A DNA stretch of 64,000 nt. It comes from an uncultured Tenacibaculum sp. (GTDB lineage Bacteria; Bacteroidota; Bacteroidia; Flavobacteriales; Flavobacteriaceae). The stretch is taken from the NCBI GenBank assembly GCA_947497895.1, contig CANMIL010000011.1:1-64000 (forward strand), in the 5' to 3' direction. This document shows positions 26,242-34,684 of the stretch, piece after piece; position 1 is the stretch's first letter; the number at the start of each line of letters is the position of its first letter. The notes beneath the pieces were generated by a model, which worked only from the letters and a program-made list of their open reading frames with translations, ran no database searches and was not told the DNA's origin. Both the position numbers and the translations under genes were made by a program.

Positions 26242-26550
26242 ATGATTGCACAAGAAGTATTAGCAACTGAAAAAGTATCTGAACAAACACCTTTAGTAAA
26301 GGGAATATATAACAGTTCTCAAGCTAGAGACATCGTGAAAAATTTAATAGACAGTCAAATCAACTTTTATAAGTTAGAAAATCTTAAATCTTGGGAAGCT
26401 TGTCATTCAGAAGAAAATACGCATTGGATGACGAAAATTGATGAACTGACTCAAAAAAGAGATGAGTACATTCAGCTTATAAACAAAGCAAAAGAAGAAG
26501 GGTTAGATATAAACATCGAAAGTACTTTTGAATTAAAATTGTCGAAATAA
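26242..26550 (+). CDS. Small cytoplasmic helical protein upstream of SbtA-like permease
   Basis: A 102-residue soluble, mostly helical protein (LVKGIYNSSQARDIVKNLIDSQINFYKLENL, given here as YNSSQARDIVKNLIDSQ). It has a charged coiled-coil-like centre with His and Trp (HSEENTHWMTKIDEL) and ends in ELKLSK. It is not similar to PII-type SbtB. The permease gene starts 34 bases downstream. The conservation of this position across flavobacteria cannot be judged here. A regulatory or structural partner of the permease is the natural guess. Confidence 0.6.
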   Translation: MIAQEVLATEKVSEQTPLVKGIYNSSQARDIVKNLIDSQINFYKLENLKSWEACHSEENTHWMTKIDELTQKRDEYIQLINKAKEEGLDINIESTFELKLSK

Positions 26551-26584
26551 ATAATTATTAAGTTATAACGAATTGGATAATTAA

Positions 26585-27553
26585 ATGGATCTCCATCTTA
26601 TTATTGATAATTTAACGAACCCAGCATTGCTATTTTTCTTTTTGGGTTTGATTGCTGTATGCTTAAAAAGTGATCTAGAAATTCCTCAGAATTCATCAAA
26701 GTTCATCTCTCTATACCTACTTTTTTCAATTGGATTTAAGGGTGGGCAAGAACTGTCTCATAGTGATTTGGACATGGAAATTGGTTGGTCTTTGTTATTT
26801 GGAGTGGTGTTGGCTTTGATGGTACCATTGTATACCTTTTTTATACTAAAGAAAAAATTAGGAATATATAATGCGGGTGCAATCTCGGCTGCCTATGGAT
26901 CGGTAAGTGCGGTAACCTTTGTTACTTCGGTTTCTTTTCTAGATACCCTAGAGATAAGTTTTGGAGGGCATATGGTAGCGGTTATGGCGTTGATGGAGGC
27001 TCCTTCCATTATTATAGGAGTCGTTTTGATAGCATTGTTTAATAAAGAAAAGAAGGAGAGAACGTCATTTTCTAATCTGTTAAAACATGCCTTAACAAAT
27101 GGAAGTGTATTATTAATAATGGGAAGCTTAGTTATCGGTTTTTTGGCAAGTGATGCCCAAGCTCAAGGAATTAAGCCATTTACAACTGACATTTTTAAAG
27201 GGTTTCTAGCGGTTTTTTTACTAGACATGGGAATTACAAGTGGTAAGAAGCTGAATTCATTTCTTGAAAATGGATGGTTCACACTATTATTTGCCATAAT
27301 TGTTCCACTGATAAATGGTTGTATTGTAGCCGTAATGAGTAGTGCTGTAACCGACAGTATTGGGAATAGATTCCTTTTTGCAATATTGGCGGCAAGTGCC
27401 TCATACATCGCTGTACCGGCAGCAATGAAACTGGCAGCTCCTAAGGCGAATCCGAGTTTATATATACCAATGGCATTGGCAATAACCTTCCCTCTGAATA
27501 TAACAGTTGGGATGCCAATTTATTTAACGATTATAAAATCAATATCGTTTTAA
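26585..27553 (+). CDS. SbtA-family sodium-dependent bicarbonate permease
   Basis: The 322-residue membrane protein has about ten transmembrane segments in two inverted halves. It starts with NLTNPALLFFFLGLIAV, has GFKGGQEL and the paired glycine- and serine-rich AAYGSVSAVTFVTSV in half one and AASASYIAVPAAMKLAAPKANPSLY in half two, which are hallmarks of the SbtA family (Na+/HCO3- symport). In heterotrophic flavobacteria it probably supplies bicarbonate for anaplerotic carboxylation or adapts to CO2 limitation. Divergent LysR gene and two small genes make a coherent unit. Substrate is inferred from family. Confidence 0.85.
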   Translation: MDLHLIIDNLTNPALLFFFLGLIAVCLKSDLEIPQNSSKFISLYLLFSIGFKGGQELSHSDLDMEIGWSLLFGVVLALMVPLYTFFILKKKLGIYNAGAISAAYGSVSAVTFVTSVSFLDTLEISFGGHMVAVMALMEAPSIIIGVVLIALFNKEKKERTSFSNLLKHALTNGSVLLIMGSLVIGFLASDAQAQGIKPFTTDIFKGFLAVFLLDMGITSGKKLNSFLENGWFTLLFAIIVPLINGCIVAVMSSAVTDSIGNRFLFAILAASASYIAVPAAMKLAAPKANPSLYIPMALAITFPLNITVGMPIYLTIIKSISF

Positions 27554-27698
27554 AAATATAAAGAAGCTTTCGGGAATGTAAAAGTTTCCGATTTCGTGGT
27601 TGTTTGAATAAAAGACGGCGCGTTTCAGAAAATGTGGTTAAGTTGAGACGTGTTGTCTTTATGTAAAAGAAAAATTTTGTCCCCAATAAGATCTTATA

Positions 27699-28739
27699 AT
27701 GATTACAAAAAAAATTGAAGAAGCAATTGAATCACTAAACAACAATAATTTAGTTGCTATTCCCACTGAAACTGTGTATGGTTTAGCGGGAAATGCTTTC
27801 AATGAGAAAGCAGTTGAAAAAATATTCGCTTTAAAAGAGCGGCCACTGCACAATCCTTTAATTGTGCATATAAAATCGTATGAATACCTAGAAGAAGTAG
27901 CTAAAGATATTCCAAAAGTGGCAATTGATTTGGCTAAAAGTTTTTGGCCAGGACCATTAACTCTTGTTTTAAATAAAAAAGATATTGTTCCCGATATTGT
28001 AACAGCAGGTAAAGATACGGTCGCTATAAGAGTACCAAATCATCCTTTGACTTTGGAAGTACTAGAGAATCTTGATTTTCCTTTGGCAGCTCCAAGTGCG
28101 AATCCTTTTAGTACAATTAGTCCAACAACAACAGAACACGTTGAAAGTTATTTCGGAAATAATTTAGAAGTTATACTCGAAGGAGGTACTTGCGAAAAAG
28201 GTATAGAGTCGACTATAATTGGATTTGAAGATGAATATCCTATTATTTATAGATTAGGATCTTTATCAATTGAAGAAATTGAAAATAGGATTGGTAAAGT
28301 ATATACTAAAAATAAAAACGATGTTTCTCCTGCAGCTCCTGGGATGTTGAGTCGTCATTATGCACCAAAAACTGAAATGGTGCTAATTGATGAGCCTAAG
28401 AGTAAATTAAAGTATTTCCCAAATAAAAATGTTGGAGTACTTTCTTTTAAAGATCAATTGAAAAGTCTACATCCAGATGACCAAGAAGTTCTTTCTAAAG
28501 CTGGAGATTTAAATGAGGCAGCAAAAAACTTATATGCCGCAATGCATCGCCTAGATTCTAAAGGATTTGATGTAATTTTGGCGGAAAGATTTCCAAGTGC
28601 AGGTATTGGTAAAACAATCAATGATAAACTGGAAAGGGCTACCAAGAAAGAAGAAAAATTGGAGTCGGAAGTAGAACTCATAAAAGATCTGGAAAAGGAT
28701 ATTATAATTAATACAGTTTTTCCTGGGATTATACCATAA
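27699..28739 (+). CDS. L-threonylcarbamoyladenylate synthase (Sua5 type)
   Basis: The 346-residue protein has an N-terminal YrdC domain with the typical VAIPTETVYGLAGNAF and FALKERPLHNPLIVHI motifs, GPLTLVLNK, and LAAPSANPFSTISPTT, followed by a C-terminal Sua5 domain (PAAPGMLSRHYAPKT linker at about 208-222). It makes threonylcarbamoyl-AMP from Thr, bicarbonate and ATP, the precursor of t6A37 in ANN-decoding tRNAs. The longer Sua5 form with the linker is seen here. It uses bicarbonate, and its position beside a bicarbonate permease is suggestive but probably coincidental. A terminator follows. Confidence 0.93.
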   Translation: MITKKIEEAIESLNNNNLVAIPTETVYGLAGNAFNEKAVEKIFALKERPLHNPLIVHIKSYEYLEEVAKDIPKVAIDLAKSFWPGPLTLVLNKKDIVPDIVTAGKDTVAIRVPNHPLTLEVLENLDFPLAAPSANPFSTISPTTTEHVESYFGNNLEVILEGGTCEKGIESTIIGFEDEYPIIYRLGSLSIEEIENRIGKVYTKNKNDVSPAAPGMLSRHYAPKTEMVLIDEPKSKLKYFPNKNVGVLSFKDQLKSLHPDDQEVLSKAGDLNEAAKNLYAAMHRLDSKGFDVILAERFPSAGIGKTINDKLERATKKEEKLESEVELIKDLEKDIIINTVFPGIIP

Positions 28740-28744
28740 AGTAA

Positions 28745-28768
28745 AAAAGAGATCGAAAGATCTCTTTT
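28745..28768 (+). terminator. Terminator after the Sua5 gene
   Basis: A perfect 10-bp stem (AAAAGAGATC with GATCTCTTTT), GAAA loop and T-run, 6 bases after the stop. Confidence 0.9.
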
Positions 28769-28906
28769 TTTATGATTCATATTTGGATGCATTATTTGAT
28801 TAAAACTAATTATTCAAAAAGTTGTATACTTGAACTGCTTTTTTCAGATTTTAGAAGAAGCTCCATATTGAATTTTCGAAAATTAACCAGATTTTAGAAT
28901 CATACT

Positions 28907-30343
28907 ATGAAATATTCCAGTGTAAAGAGGGTAGGACTTATCTTAGGACCATTACTTTTTCTAATTATTAATAACTTAAATATTGAATTTATTTCGGCTA
29001 ATGCTGATGGAGTTATTAGCGTTGCAATTTGGATGATTACATGGTGGATAACGGAAGCGGTTTCTATATCGGTAACGGCTTTATTACCGTTAGTTTTGTT
29101 TCCTATGTTAAAGATTATGGAAATAGGAGATGTAGGAGCAAATTATGGAAGTCCAATTGTATTCTTATTTTTTGGTGGATTTGTATTGGCTTTGGCTTTA
29201 GAAAAAGTAAACCTTCATAAACGAATTGCGCTAAATATTATAAAATTAACAGGAACAACACCAAACAAGGTCGTTTTGGGTTTTATGATTGCAACGGGAT
29301 TACTTAGTATGTGGATTAGTAATACGGCGAGTACTGTTGTAATGTTACCGATAGCATTATCGGTAATTCAATTATTAATAGATGATGAAGATGGTTTTAC
29401 TAAGCGGGATCGAAATTTCGCATTATCGGTAATGCTTGGAATTGCGTTTTCGGCAAATGCTGGCGGAATCGCCACGGTTATTGGAACCCCTCCAAATTCT
29501 GTTCTTATTGGTTTGTTAGAAAACGAATATAATATTGAAATTTCCTTTGTGAAATGGATGACTTTTGGGCTACCTTTTTCTGTTATTATGATACTCTTGG
29601 TTTATCTGGTTTTGGTTAAAGGAATGTATCCGAGTAGGGGATTGGTATTTAATACTTCTCAAAATGTAATTGATAGTGAGATTAGTAAACTTGGTAGGTT
29701 GTCTAGAAAAGAAAAACATGTACTAATTATATTTGGTATAACGGTTTTTTTATGGATTTTTCGCGCCATTATTAATAAGGTTTTCCCTTCATTAGGTTTA
29801 ACGGATACTATTATCAGTGTTGCCGCGGCCTTGGCAATCTTTGCAATACCTCATAATATAAAAACGGGGGATTTTATTGTGGAATGGAAAGATACAGAGA
29901 AGTTATCATGGGGAATATTAATACTATTTGGAGGAGGACTAGCCTTGGCAAAAGGAATGTCGAGTAGTGGTATTGTTGATTTAATATCAGCAACAATAGC
30001 TTCCTATAATTTAGGAGTGCTTATTACCGCTTTTGTTTTAATTACATTAATGCTATTTATGACTGAACTAATGAGTAACGTTGCTTTGGTTGCGGTATTA
30101 GCACCAGTAGTCGCTGGAATAGCTATTGGAATAGACATTCCTTTAATTCATTTATTAATACCCGTAACGATGGCAAGTAGTTGTGCTTTTATGTTACCTA
30201 TGGCAACACCTCCCAACGCCATTGTTTTTGCAAGTGGTTATATTAAGGTAAAAGATATGATGAAAGCAGGAGTTCTATTGAATTGTTTAGCGGTGTTATT
30301 GCTAATGTTTTTGTTCGTCTTTATTATACCGTTATTGTTTTAA
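28907..30343 (+). CDS. SLC13/DASS-family anion symporter
   Basis: The 478-residue membrane protein of about eleven transmembrane helices belongs to the divalent anion:Na+ symporters. Two SNT-type motifs mark the Na+/carboxylate sites: MWISNTASTVVMLPIAL in the first half and MSNVALVAVLAPV in the second half, along with the IGTPPNSVLIG and ATPPNAIVFASG loops. Family members import C4-dicarboxylates, citrate or sulfate with sodium. The exact anion cannot be read. Isolated gene between two terminated units. Confidence 0.9.
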   Translation: MKYSSVKRVGLILGPLLFLIINNLNIEFISANADGVISVAIWMITWWITEAVSISVTALLPLVLFPMLKIMEIGDVGANYGSPIVFLFFGGFVLALALEKVNLHKRIALNIIKLTGTTPNKVVLGFMIATGLLSMWISNTASTVVMLPIALSVIQLLIDDEDGFTKRDRNFALSVMLGIAFSANAGGIATVIGTPPNSVLIGLLENEYNIEISFVKWMTFGLPFSVIMILLVYLVLVKGMYPSRGLVFNTSQNVIDSEISKLGRLSRKEKHVLIIFGITVFLWIFRAIINKVFPSLGLTDTIISVAAALAIFAIPHNIKTGDFIVEWKDTEKLSWGILILFGGGLALAKGMSSSGIVDLISATIASYNLGVLITAFVLITLMLFMTELMSNVALVAVLAPVVAGIAIGIDIPLIHLLIPVTMASSCAFMLPMATPPNAIVFASGYIKVKDMMKAGVLLNCLAVLLLMFLFVFIIPLLF

Positions 30344-30496
30344 ATTTAAATAGTTCTTTTTCGATAATAATTTTAATACAATATAAAATCAAGTTTTTGA
30401 TATTAAATATTTGATTTTTATTGTTTTATGTTTTTTTGTGTCGTAAGTTTATAAGATAGTTATTAATCTAAAAATGAATAAAAAAGAACAGAGATT

Positions 30497-31030
30497 ATGA
30501 GAAAAAGTATAAAACTAATTCCCCTTATTCTAGGTTTTAGTATCGCAAGTTTTAGTCAAACTTTACACGAAGGTACATGGGTTGATGAAGAGAGAGAGAT
30601 GATTGTCCTTACGATTGAAGATGATGGAAGAGATTATTGGTTGACATATTATAAGGATAAGTTTAAAGTAATGAATTTAAAGGAACCTTATGTACTTATC
30701 AATCAGGTTAAAGCTCAAATAGAGTATGACAAGAGTTCTGATAATTTAAAGTTTAATAACTTAACATTCATCCCAGAGCTGAATAGTAGAAAATATCAAT
30801 TTGCTGGTGAATGGAAATCATCTTCTAATAATACCCAGTTTAGTATAAAGTTGGTAAACGGAGGTGTTTATTGGGATATTATAAAAGACAATGGCGAACC
30901 AGTTCGTTATTATCCAAAATTGTCTAAAGAGGGGTTTGAGTTTACCGTTGGTAGTGATGTCTTGTATTTTAAAGTAGAGGATAATGTACTAACTGATAAT
31001 AAAGGAAATACATATAACAAAATAGGATAA
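30497..31030 (+). CDS. Unknown secreted protein, 177 residues
   Basis: The product has a signal peptide (MRKSIKLIPLILGFSIASFSQ) and a mature beta-rich domain of about 155 residues: LHEGTWVDEEREMIVLTIED, given as HEGTWVDEER, YWLTYYKDKFKVMNL, FAGEWKSSSNNTQFSIKLV and VYWDIIKDNGEPVRYYPKL. The repeated (T/E)W motifs suggest a lipocalin-like or calycin barrel. I recognise no family. It is a single gene ending in a very strong terminator. Periplasmic or secreted location is the only firm prediction. Confidence 0.65.
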   Translation: MRKSIKLIPLILGFSIASFSQTLHEGTWVDEEREMIVLTIEDDGRDYWLTYYKDKFKVMNLKEPYVLINQVKAQIEYDKSSDNLKFNNLTFIPELNSRKYQFAGEWKSSSNNTQFSIKLVNGGVYWDIIKDNGEPVRYYPKLSKEGFEFTVGSDVLYFKVEDNVLTDNKGNTYNKIG

Positions 31031-31042
31031 TAAATAATATTT

Positions 31043-31088
31043 AAAAGCGATTATAATTGATTCTGTATTTTCAATTATAATCGCTTTT
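31043..31088 (+). terminator. Very strong terminator
   Basis: A perfect 18-bp stem (AAAAGCGATTATAATTGA with TCAATTATAATCGCTTTT), 10-nt loop, followed by T8 or more, right after the gene at 30497-31030. Confidence 0.92.
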
Positions 31089-31218
31089 TTTTTACGCTGT
31101 TTTTATCTGCAAATAGGTACTATAATTTCGGTGATATACTCATCAATAGCTCTTATTTTGTTAGGTTATATTTATAATTTCGGCTAAAAGTGTTTGAAAA
31201 TTAAAAGGTTAATGTTGG

Positions 31219-32211
31219 TTAGTCAACAACTAAACCTTGTTGTTCTACAATAAAATCAAAAGCTAATTCTGGTAGGGTTTTACCATCAACTGTTGCTCCC
31301 CATACACCATGACCTCTACCTTCCAGAGGATAGAAAGCTAAAGGCACTTGATTTTCTTCATAAACCGCCTTTAAGTCTGTGGCGCTACTAAAGGGGACAG
31401 TAGGATCTTCTGTTCCATGAGCAATTAAGAGAGGAGGATCATTACTATCAAATCGTTGATGATTATATATAATATCTAGTGCATCAACGGCAACTTTAGA
31501 TCCCCAAAAATCGACAATTGTATGAATCTCATAAGTTTGGTTCAAATTAGTACTTAAAAGAGTAGGGTCCTGAGAATTTGAAATTTCGGTACTATAATCT
31601 TCTAAATTAGAAACACCGAGTGTAATAGCGGTAACAGCACCAGCCGATCCACCACCTATGGTAATATGATTCGTATTAATTTTATAGCTAACTTTATTAG
31701 CTATTATCCATCGAAGAGCAGCTTTGGCATCTCTATGAGCAGGATACATTGCTAAAAATTGCTCTGCATCACCAGAGGGAACAAAAGAAGAATAATCAAT
31801 CCATTCTTGAGGTACAGTTCCAATATCATTTTGAAGACGATAATCAATAGAAACGAAAACCCAACCTCTTGAAGCGAAATAATTCGCCATATATATAATT
31901 GTTTCTTGTTGCTTGGAACCTCCGGAAAAACCACCTCCATGTATAAACATAAATAAAGGTCTGTTTTCAATTGTATTGTTTGGAGAATAAATATCTAAAT
32001 ACAACGGGATAACAGAACTGTTTGAACTGTTAATGGTATTATGGCTTAAACCTTCAGCATATTTAATGTTTTCCTCAAATACAACCGTATAAGTTGCATT
32101 GTTTTTTACAGTAGAAATTTCATTAGTTTGATCATCTACAGAGGTGTTTTCATTGCTACTGCAACTCAATAAAATTAATGATAATAAAAGGGTAAGAATG
32201 ATATTTTTCAT
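31219..32211 (-). CDS. Lipoprotein alpha/beta hydrolase (carboxylesterase-like)
   Basis: The 330-residue product is a lipoprotein (MKNIILTLLLSLILLSCSS, Cys17) with an HSL/BD-FAE-type alpha/beta hydrolase domain. The oxyanion-hole motif FIHGGGFSGGS (residues 88-98), the nucleophile elbow GGGSAGA, the Asp-bearing HGTEDPTVPFSS and the His in GRGHGVWG are all visible. It should hydrolyse esters, probably acetyl or feruloyl decorations of polysaccharides, at the cell surface or periplasm. No polysaccharide-utilisation genes are adjacent, so the substrate is open. Monocistronic. Confidence 0.85.
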   Translation of the reverse strand: MKNIILTLLLSLILLSCSSNENTSVDDQTNEISTVKNNATYTVVFEENIKYAEGLSHNTINSSNSSVIPLYLDIYSPNNTIENRPLFMFIHGGGFSGGSKQQETIIYMANYFASRGWVFVSIDYRLQNDIGTVPQEWIDYSSFVPSGDAEQFLAMYPAHRDAKAALRWIIANKVSYKINTNHITIGGGSAGAVTAITLGVSNLEDYSTEISNSQDPTLLSTNLNQTYEIHTIVDFWGSKVAVDALDIIYNHQRFDSNDPPLLIAHGTEDPTVPFSSATDLKAVYEENQVPLAFYPLEGRGHGVWGATVDGKTLPELAFDFIVEQQGLVVD

Positions 32212-32342
32212 GCTAATACTTCAAGGTTAATTATTTATTATATTTATAAGACTTAGAAATTAAACTAGGGTTTAATTAAAATTGTAGTATTGGCAAATGT
32301 TTTGATTACTCTAATTTAAGCAATTAATGGAAAAAATAGCAC

Positions 32343-32507
32343 TTATGGTAAAGATTCTATTTCTTTAAGAATTTGATCCGCTTCATATACTTTTTCATCG
32401 CTTAATTTTCTATTGACAGTAGATAGTTTATGAGCCTCTCCAAGCAGTTTTTCGTATTTAGCTTGTAACAGCTCTTTTTTTGATTTCTTTTTGAAAAATG
32501 AAAACAT
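32343..32507 (-). CDS. Lacal_2735 family small protein
   Basis: A short gene of 54 codons whose product, MFSFFKKKSKKELLQAKYEK at its start, continues LLGEAHKLSTVNRKLSDEK and VYEADQILKEIESL. This matches the small Flavobacteriia-specific Lacal_2735 family (MFxLFKKK start, AHKLST core). It is cytoplasmic, highly charged and helical. Function unknown. It is separated from the next genes by more than 130 bases on each side. Confidence 0.8.
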   Translation of the reverse strand: MFSFFKKKSKKELLQAKYEKLLGEAHKLSTVNRKLSDEKVYEADQILKEIESLP

Positions 32508-32764
32508 AATTTAATTTTTACTCTTTTTACAAAAATAAGCATTGTTTATGATAACATTTTATGTGTTTAACACTTTTAATTTCAATATTTTTTCATTCTA
32601 TTGAATATTTTTTACTTTTTAGAGAAGAATTGAAAGTTTTGTTGTGATTTTCCGACCAATTTTCTATAAATACTAATTATAATATGATAGATAAATGTGA
32701 TTTGCATTATTATGAAAAATTGTAATGTTTAATTATATTTACACAACGTTAAACAATAATAGTT

Positions 32765-32986
32765 ATGGATATAGTTAATGAAGCTTTAGCATTTGAACAA
32801 GCAAAAATGAAGAACATGTCTACTAGTGACAGAGTTGTTGCGTCAAGAGAAGCAAAAAGACTAGTATTAGCACTAAACGAAATTTACAAAAAAACAAAGG
32901 ACTCCAATTTGATGGAAATAATGAAGAGGATAACGTCAAAGAAGAAGAGAATTGAGTCTAGGTTAAAAGGAAAACCTTTGTTATAA
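32765..32986 (+). CDS. Small conserved-looking helical protein, 73 residues
   Basis: The product is soluble, basic and helical: MDIVNEALAFEQAKMKNMST, then SDRVVASREAKRLVLALNEI and a lysine-rich end (KRITSKKKRIESRLKGKPL). No family is recognised. Coding character is good (a clean start 'TTATGGATATAG' region, terminator behind), and such small proteins recur in Flavobacteriaceae. Nucleic-acid binding is possible given its charge, but this is a guess. Confidence 0.6.
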   Translation: MDIVNEALAFEQAKMKNMSTSDRVVASREAKRLVLALNEIYKKTKDSNLMEIMKRITSKKKRIESRLKGKPLL

Positions 32987-33040
32987 GAATTTTCTTTTCT
33001 CGTAATAGTTTATAGTTAAAACGAAATAACTTTAAACGAT

Positions 33041-33068
33041 AAGACTAACCCATAAATGAGTTAGTCTT
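33041..33068. terminator. Bidirectional terminator
   Basis: A 9-bp perfect stem (AAGACTAAC with GTTAGTCTT), 10-nt loop, then T-run. It lies between the small plus-strand gene and the convergent oxidoreductase gene. Confidence 0.85.
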
Positions 33069-33074
33069 TTTTTA

Positions 33075-34046
33075 TTAATAGGATAAGCCAATTTGTTCTT
33101 TAATCCGATCAATAGTCGCTATTAAATCTAGGCTATTTTTTAAAGAATGTTTAGGGCTTTCCGTTTTTCCATTAGCTAAACAATTATTTGCTTCTTCTAT
33201 TTCATGTAAATAACCGTTTCCTAAGTAAGGGATGTCTATAATTTCTTGGTTTCCGTTGACCGAAATGGTTAGTTTATTGGCATGATGGAATCTCTGATGT
33301 AATCGAATAATCCCTTTAGTTCCATAGATGAAGGCTTCAGTAGCCGTATTATACTCAATTGTAGAATCTAAGTTGGATATAGCTCCATTTTTATAATTAA
33401 ATAGTATAGAACAAGAATTATCAACTTGGGTTTCGGTCATGGATGCGATTGCTCTGATTTTATTAGGCACTCCCAATGTGAGTAAACTTAAATAGATAGG
33501 GTAAATACCGATATCTAATAATGACCCACCACCTAATTTTTTGCTATAGAGTCTGCTTTCAAAATTCAAGTCACCTTGAAATCCAAAATCCGCCCTTATA
33601 AATTCTATATTTCCAATTTTACCACTTTCTATAATCTCAAGTAATCTTTCTGTAGCAGGGATAAATCGAGTCCAAAGTCCTTCCATTAAAAACAGGTTTC
33701 GACTTTGAGCTTCTTGAATCATTTTATTCACTTGCTCAGTGTCCATACCCATAGGTTTTTCACAAAGAACGCCCTTATTATTTTGTAAACATAGCATTGT
33801 GTTTTCGAAATGAAATGGATGAGGTGTTGCTATGTAAACAATATCAATTTCAGGATCTTTTACCAATTCTTCGTAAGATCCGTAGTATTTAGAGCATTTA
33901 TATGACTCAGAAAAGCTTTTGGCTTTGTCAATATCTCGAGAAGCAACAGCGTGTAAATTTGCGTTATTGCTTAGCAATAAATCATGGGCGAACTTATTAG
34001 CTATTTTTCCCAAACCTAAAATCCCCCAGTTAATTTTTTTATTCAT
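33075..34046 (-). CDS. Gfo/Idh/MocA-family oxidoreductase
   Basis: The 323-residue protein has an N-terminal Rossmann fold with GILGLGKIANKFA (residues 9-21), then YIATPHPFHFENTMLCL and the family motif CEKPMGMDTEQV (Lys97 of EKP). A C-terminal alpha/beta domain follows with GGGSLLDIGIYPI near residue 173-185. It uses NAD(P)H for sugar or inositol oxidation or reduction; it resembles the dihydrodiol or 1,5-anhydro sugar dehydrogenase branch. Substrate unknown. Single gene, no sugar transporter nearby. Confidence 0.88.
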   Translation of the reverse strand: MNKKINWGILGLGKIANKFAHDLLLSNNANLHAVASRDIDKAKSFSESYKCSKYYGSYEELVKDPEIDIVYIATPHPFHFENTMLCLQNNKGVLCEKPMGMDTEQVNKMIQEAQSRNLFLMEGLWTRFIPATERLLEIIESGKIGNIEFIRADFGFQGDLNFESRLYSKKLGGGSLLDIGIYPIYLSLLTLGVPNKIRAIASMTETQVDNSCSILFNYKNGAISNLDSTIEYNTATEAFIYGTKGIIRLHQRFHHANKLTISVNGNQEIIDIPYLGNGYLHEIEEANNCLANGKTESPKHSLKNSLDLIATIDRIKEQIGLSY

Positions 34047-34119
34047 TATTCAGTAAGTGATATAGTAATTTCAATAATTTTTTTGAAAGATACTATAATT
34101 CTAATTAAGGTATTTCTTA

Positions 34120-34320
34120 CTAATTATAATTAGGAATATTTTTATCTAATAAAATGTATTTTATATCTATAAATAGAGTTGTTTTACCATAACCGATGAT
34201 AGCTTTTTTTTTTAAGAGGTAATATAAAAATGAGATTATAGGAATGAATAAAAACCAAATGGTTTTAAAAAGTAATGATTCACTGAAGCTGAAAGGGCGA
34301 TTTTTTTTGTTTGAAATCAA
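34120..34320 (-). CDS. Possible small membrane protein (uncertain ORF)
   Basis: A 66-codon frame with one or two hydrophobic segments in the middle (LFKTIWFLFIPIISFLYYLL) and a charged start (MISNKKNRPFSFSES). The codon use is AT-rich like the surrounding intergenic sequence and there is no clear promoter or terminator. It may be a real small membrane protein or a remnant. No family is recognised. Confidence 0.3.
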   Translation of the reverse strand: MISNKKNRPFSFSESLLFKTIWFLFIPIISFLYYLLKKKAIIGYGKTTLFIDIKYILLDKNIPNYN

Positions 34321-34684
34321 GAAATCTTGAAAATTTTCAAAGCTATAGAAACAAAGCCCCCAAAAAGAATCAAAACAAACAAACTCGTTTTGATTAATTC
34401 TAACGTTTGATTTCGACCCTTTAATGAAATATTCATTCTTTAATATCTATAGCTTTACTTTAATTTCTTTTCAGGTATTTAAGATAATAAATTCTTACTC
34501 TTATTCTTGTTAATCTTTCAGCTAACTAGTTCTTTTTTCAACTCATTTTAAATGATTTTATGTAAACGGAATCGATTTGATATTTTCTGATTATTAATCA
34601 ATAAGTTAAAAATTCATTTTAATATTTTTTTACTTTTGCCAGCCGAACTAAACAAACGAAGTATAGAAAAAAACTATTACTCTT
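34321..34684. other. Intergenic region before the TPR-HTH regulator
   Basis: No gene is seen. It holds the candidate promoter of the regulator at 34631-34638 and is otherwise AT-rich without repeats or boxes like those at 36585 or 42807. Confidence 0.5.
34631..34638 (+). promoter_or_regulatory. Candidate -7 element of the first TPR-HTH regulator
   Basis: TACTTTTG matches TAnnTTTG, 47 bases before the start at 34685. There is no TTG at -33. Confidence 0.45.

Noticed and set aside
26242..26550. SbtB, the PII-like regulator usually paired with SbtA.
   Set aside because: The 102-residue protein is helical and has no PII-like T-loop or beta-alpha-beta pattern.
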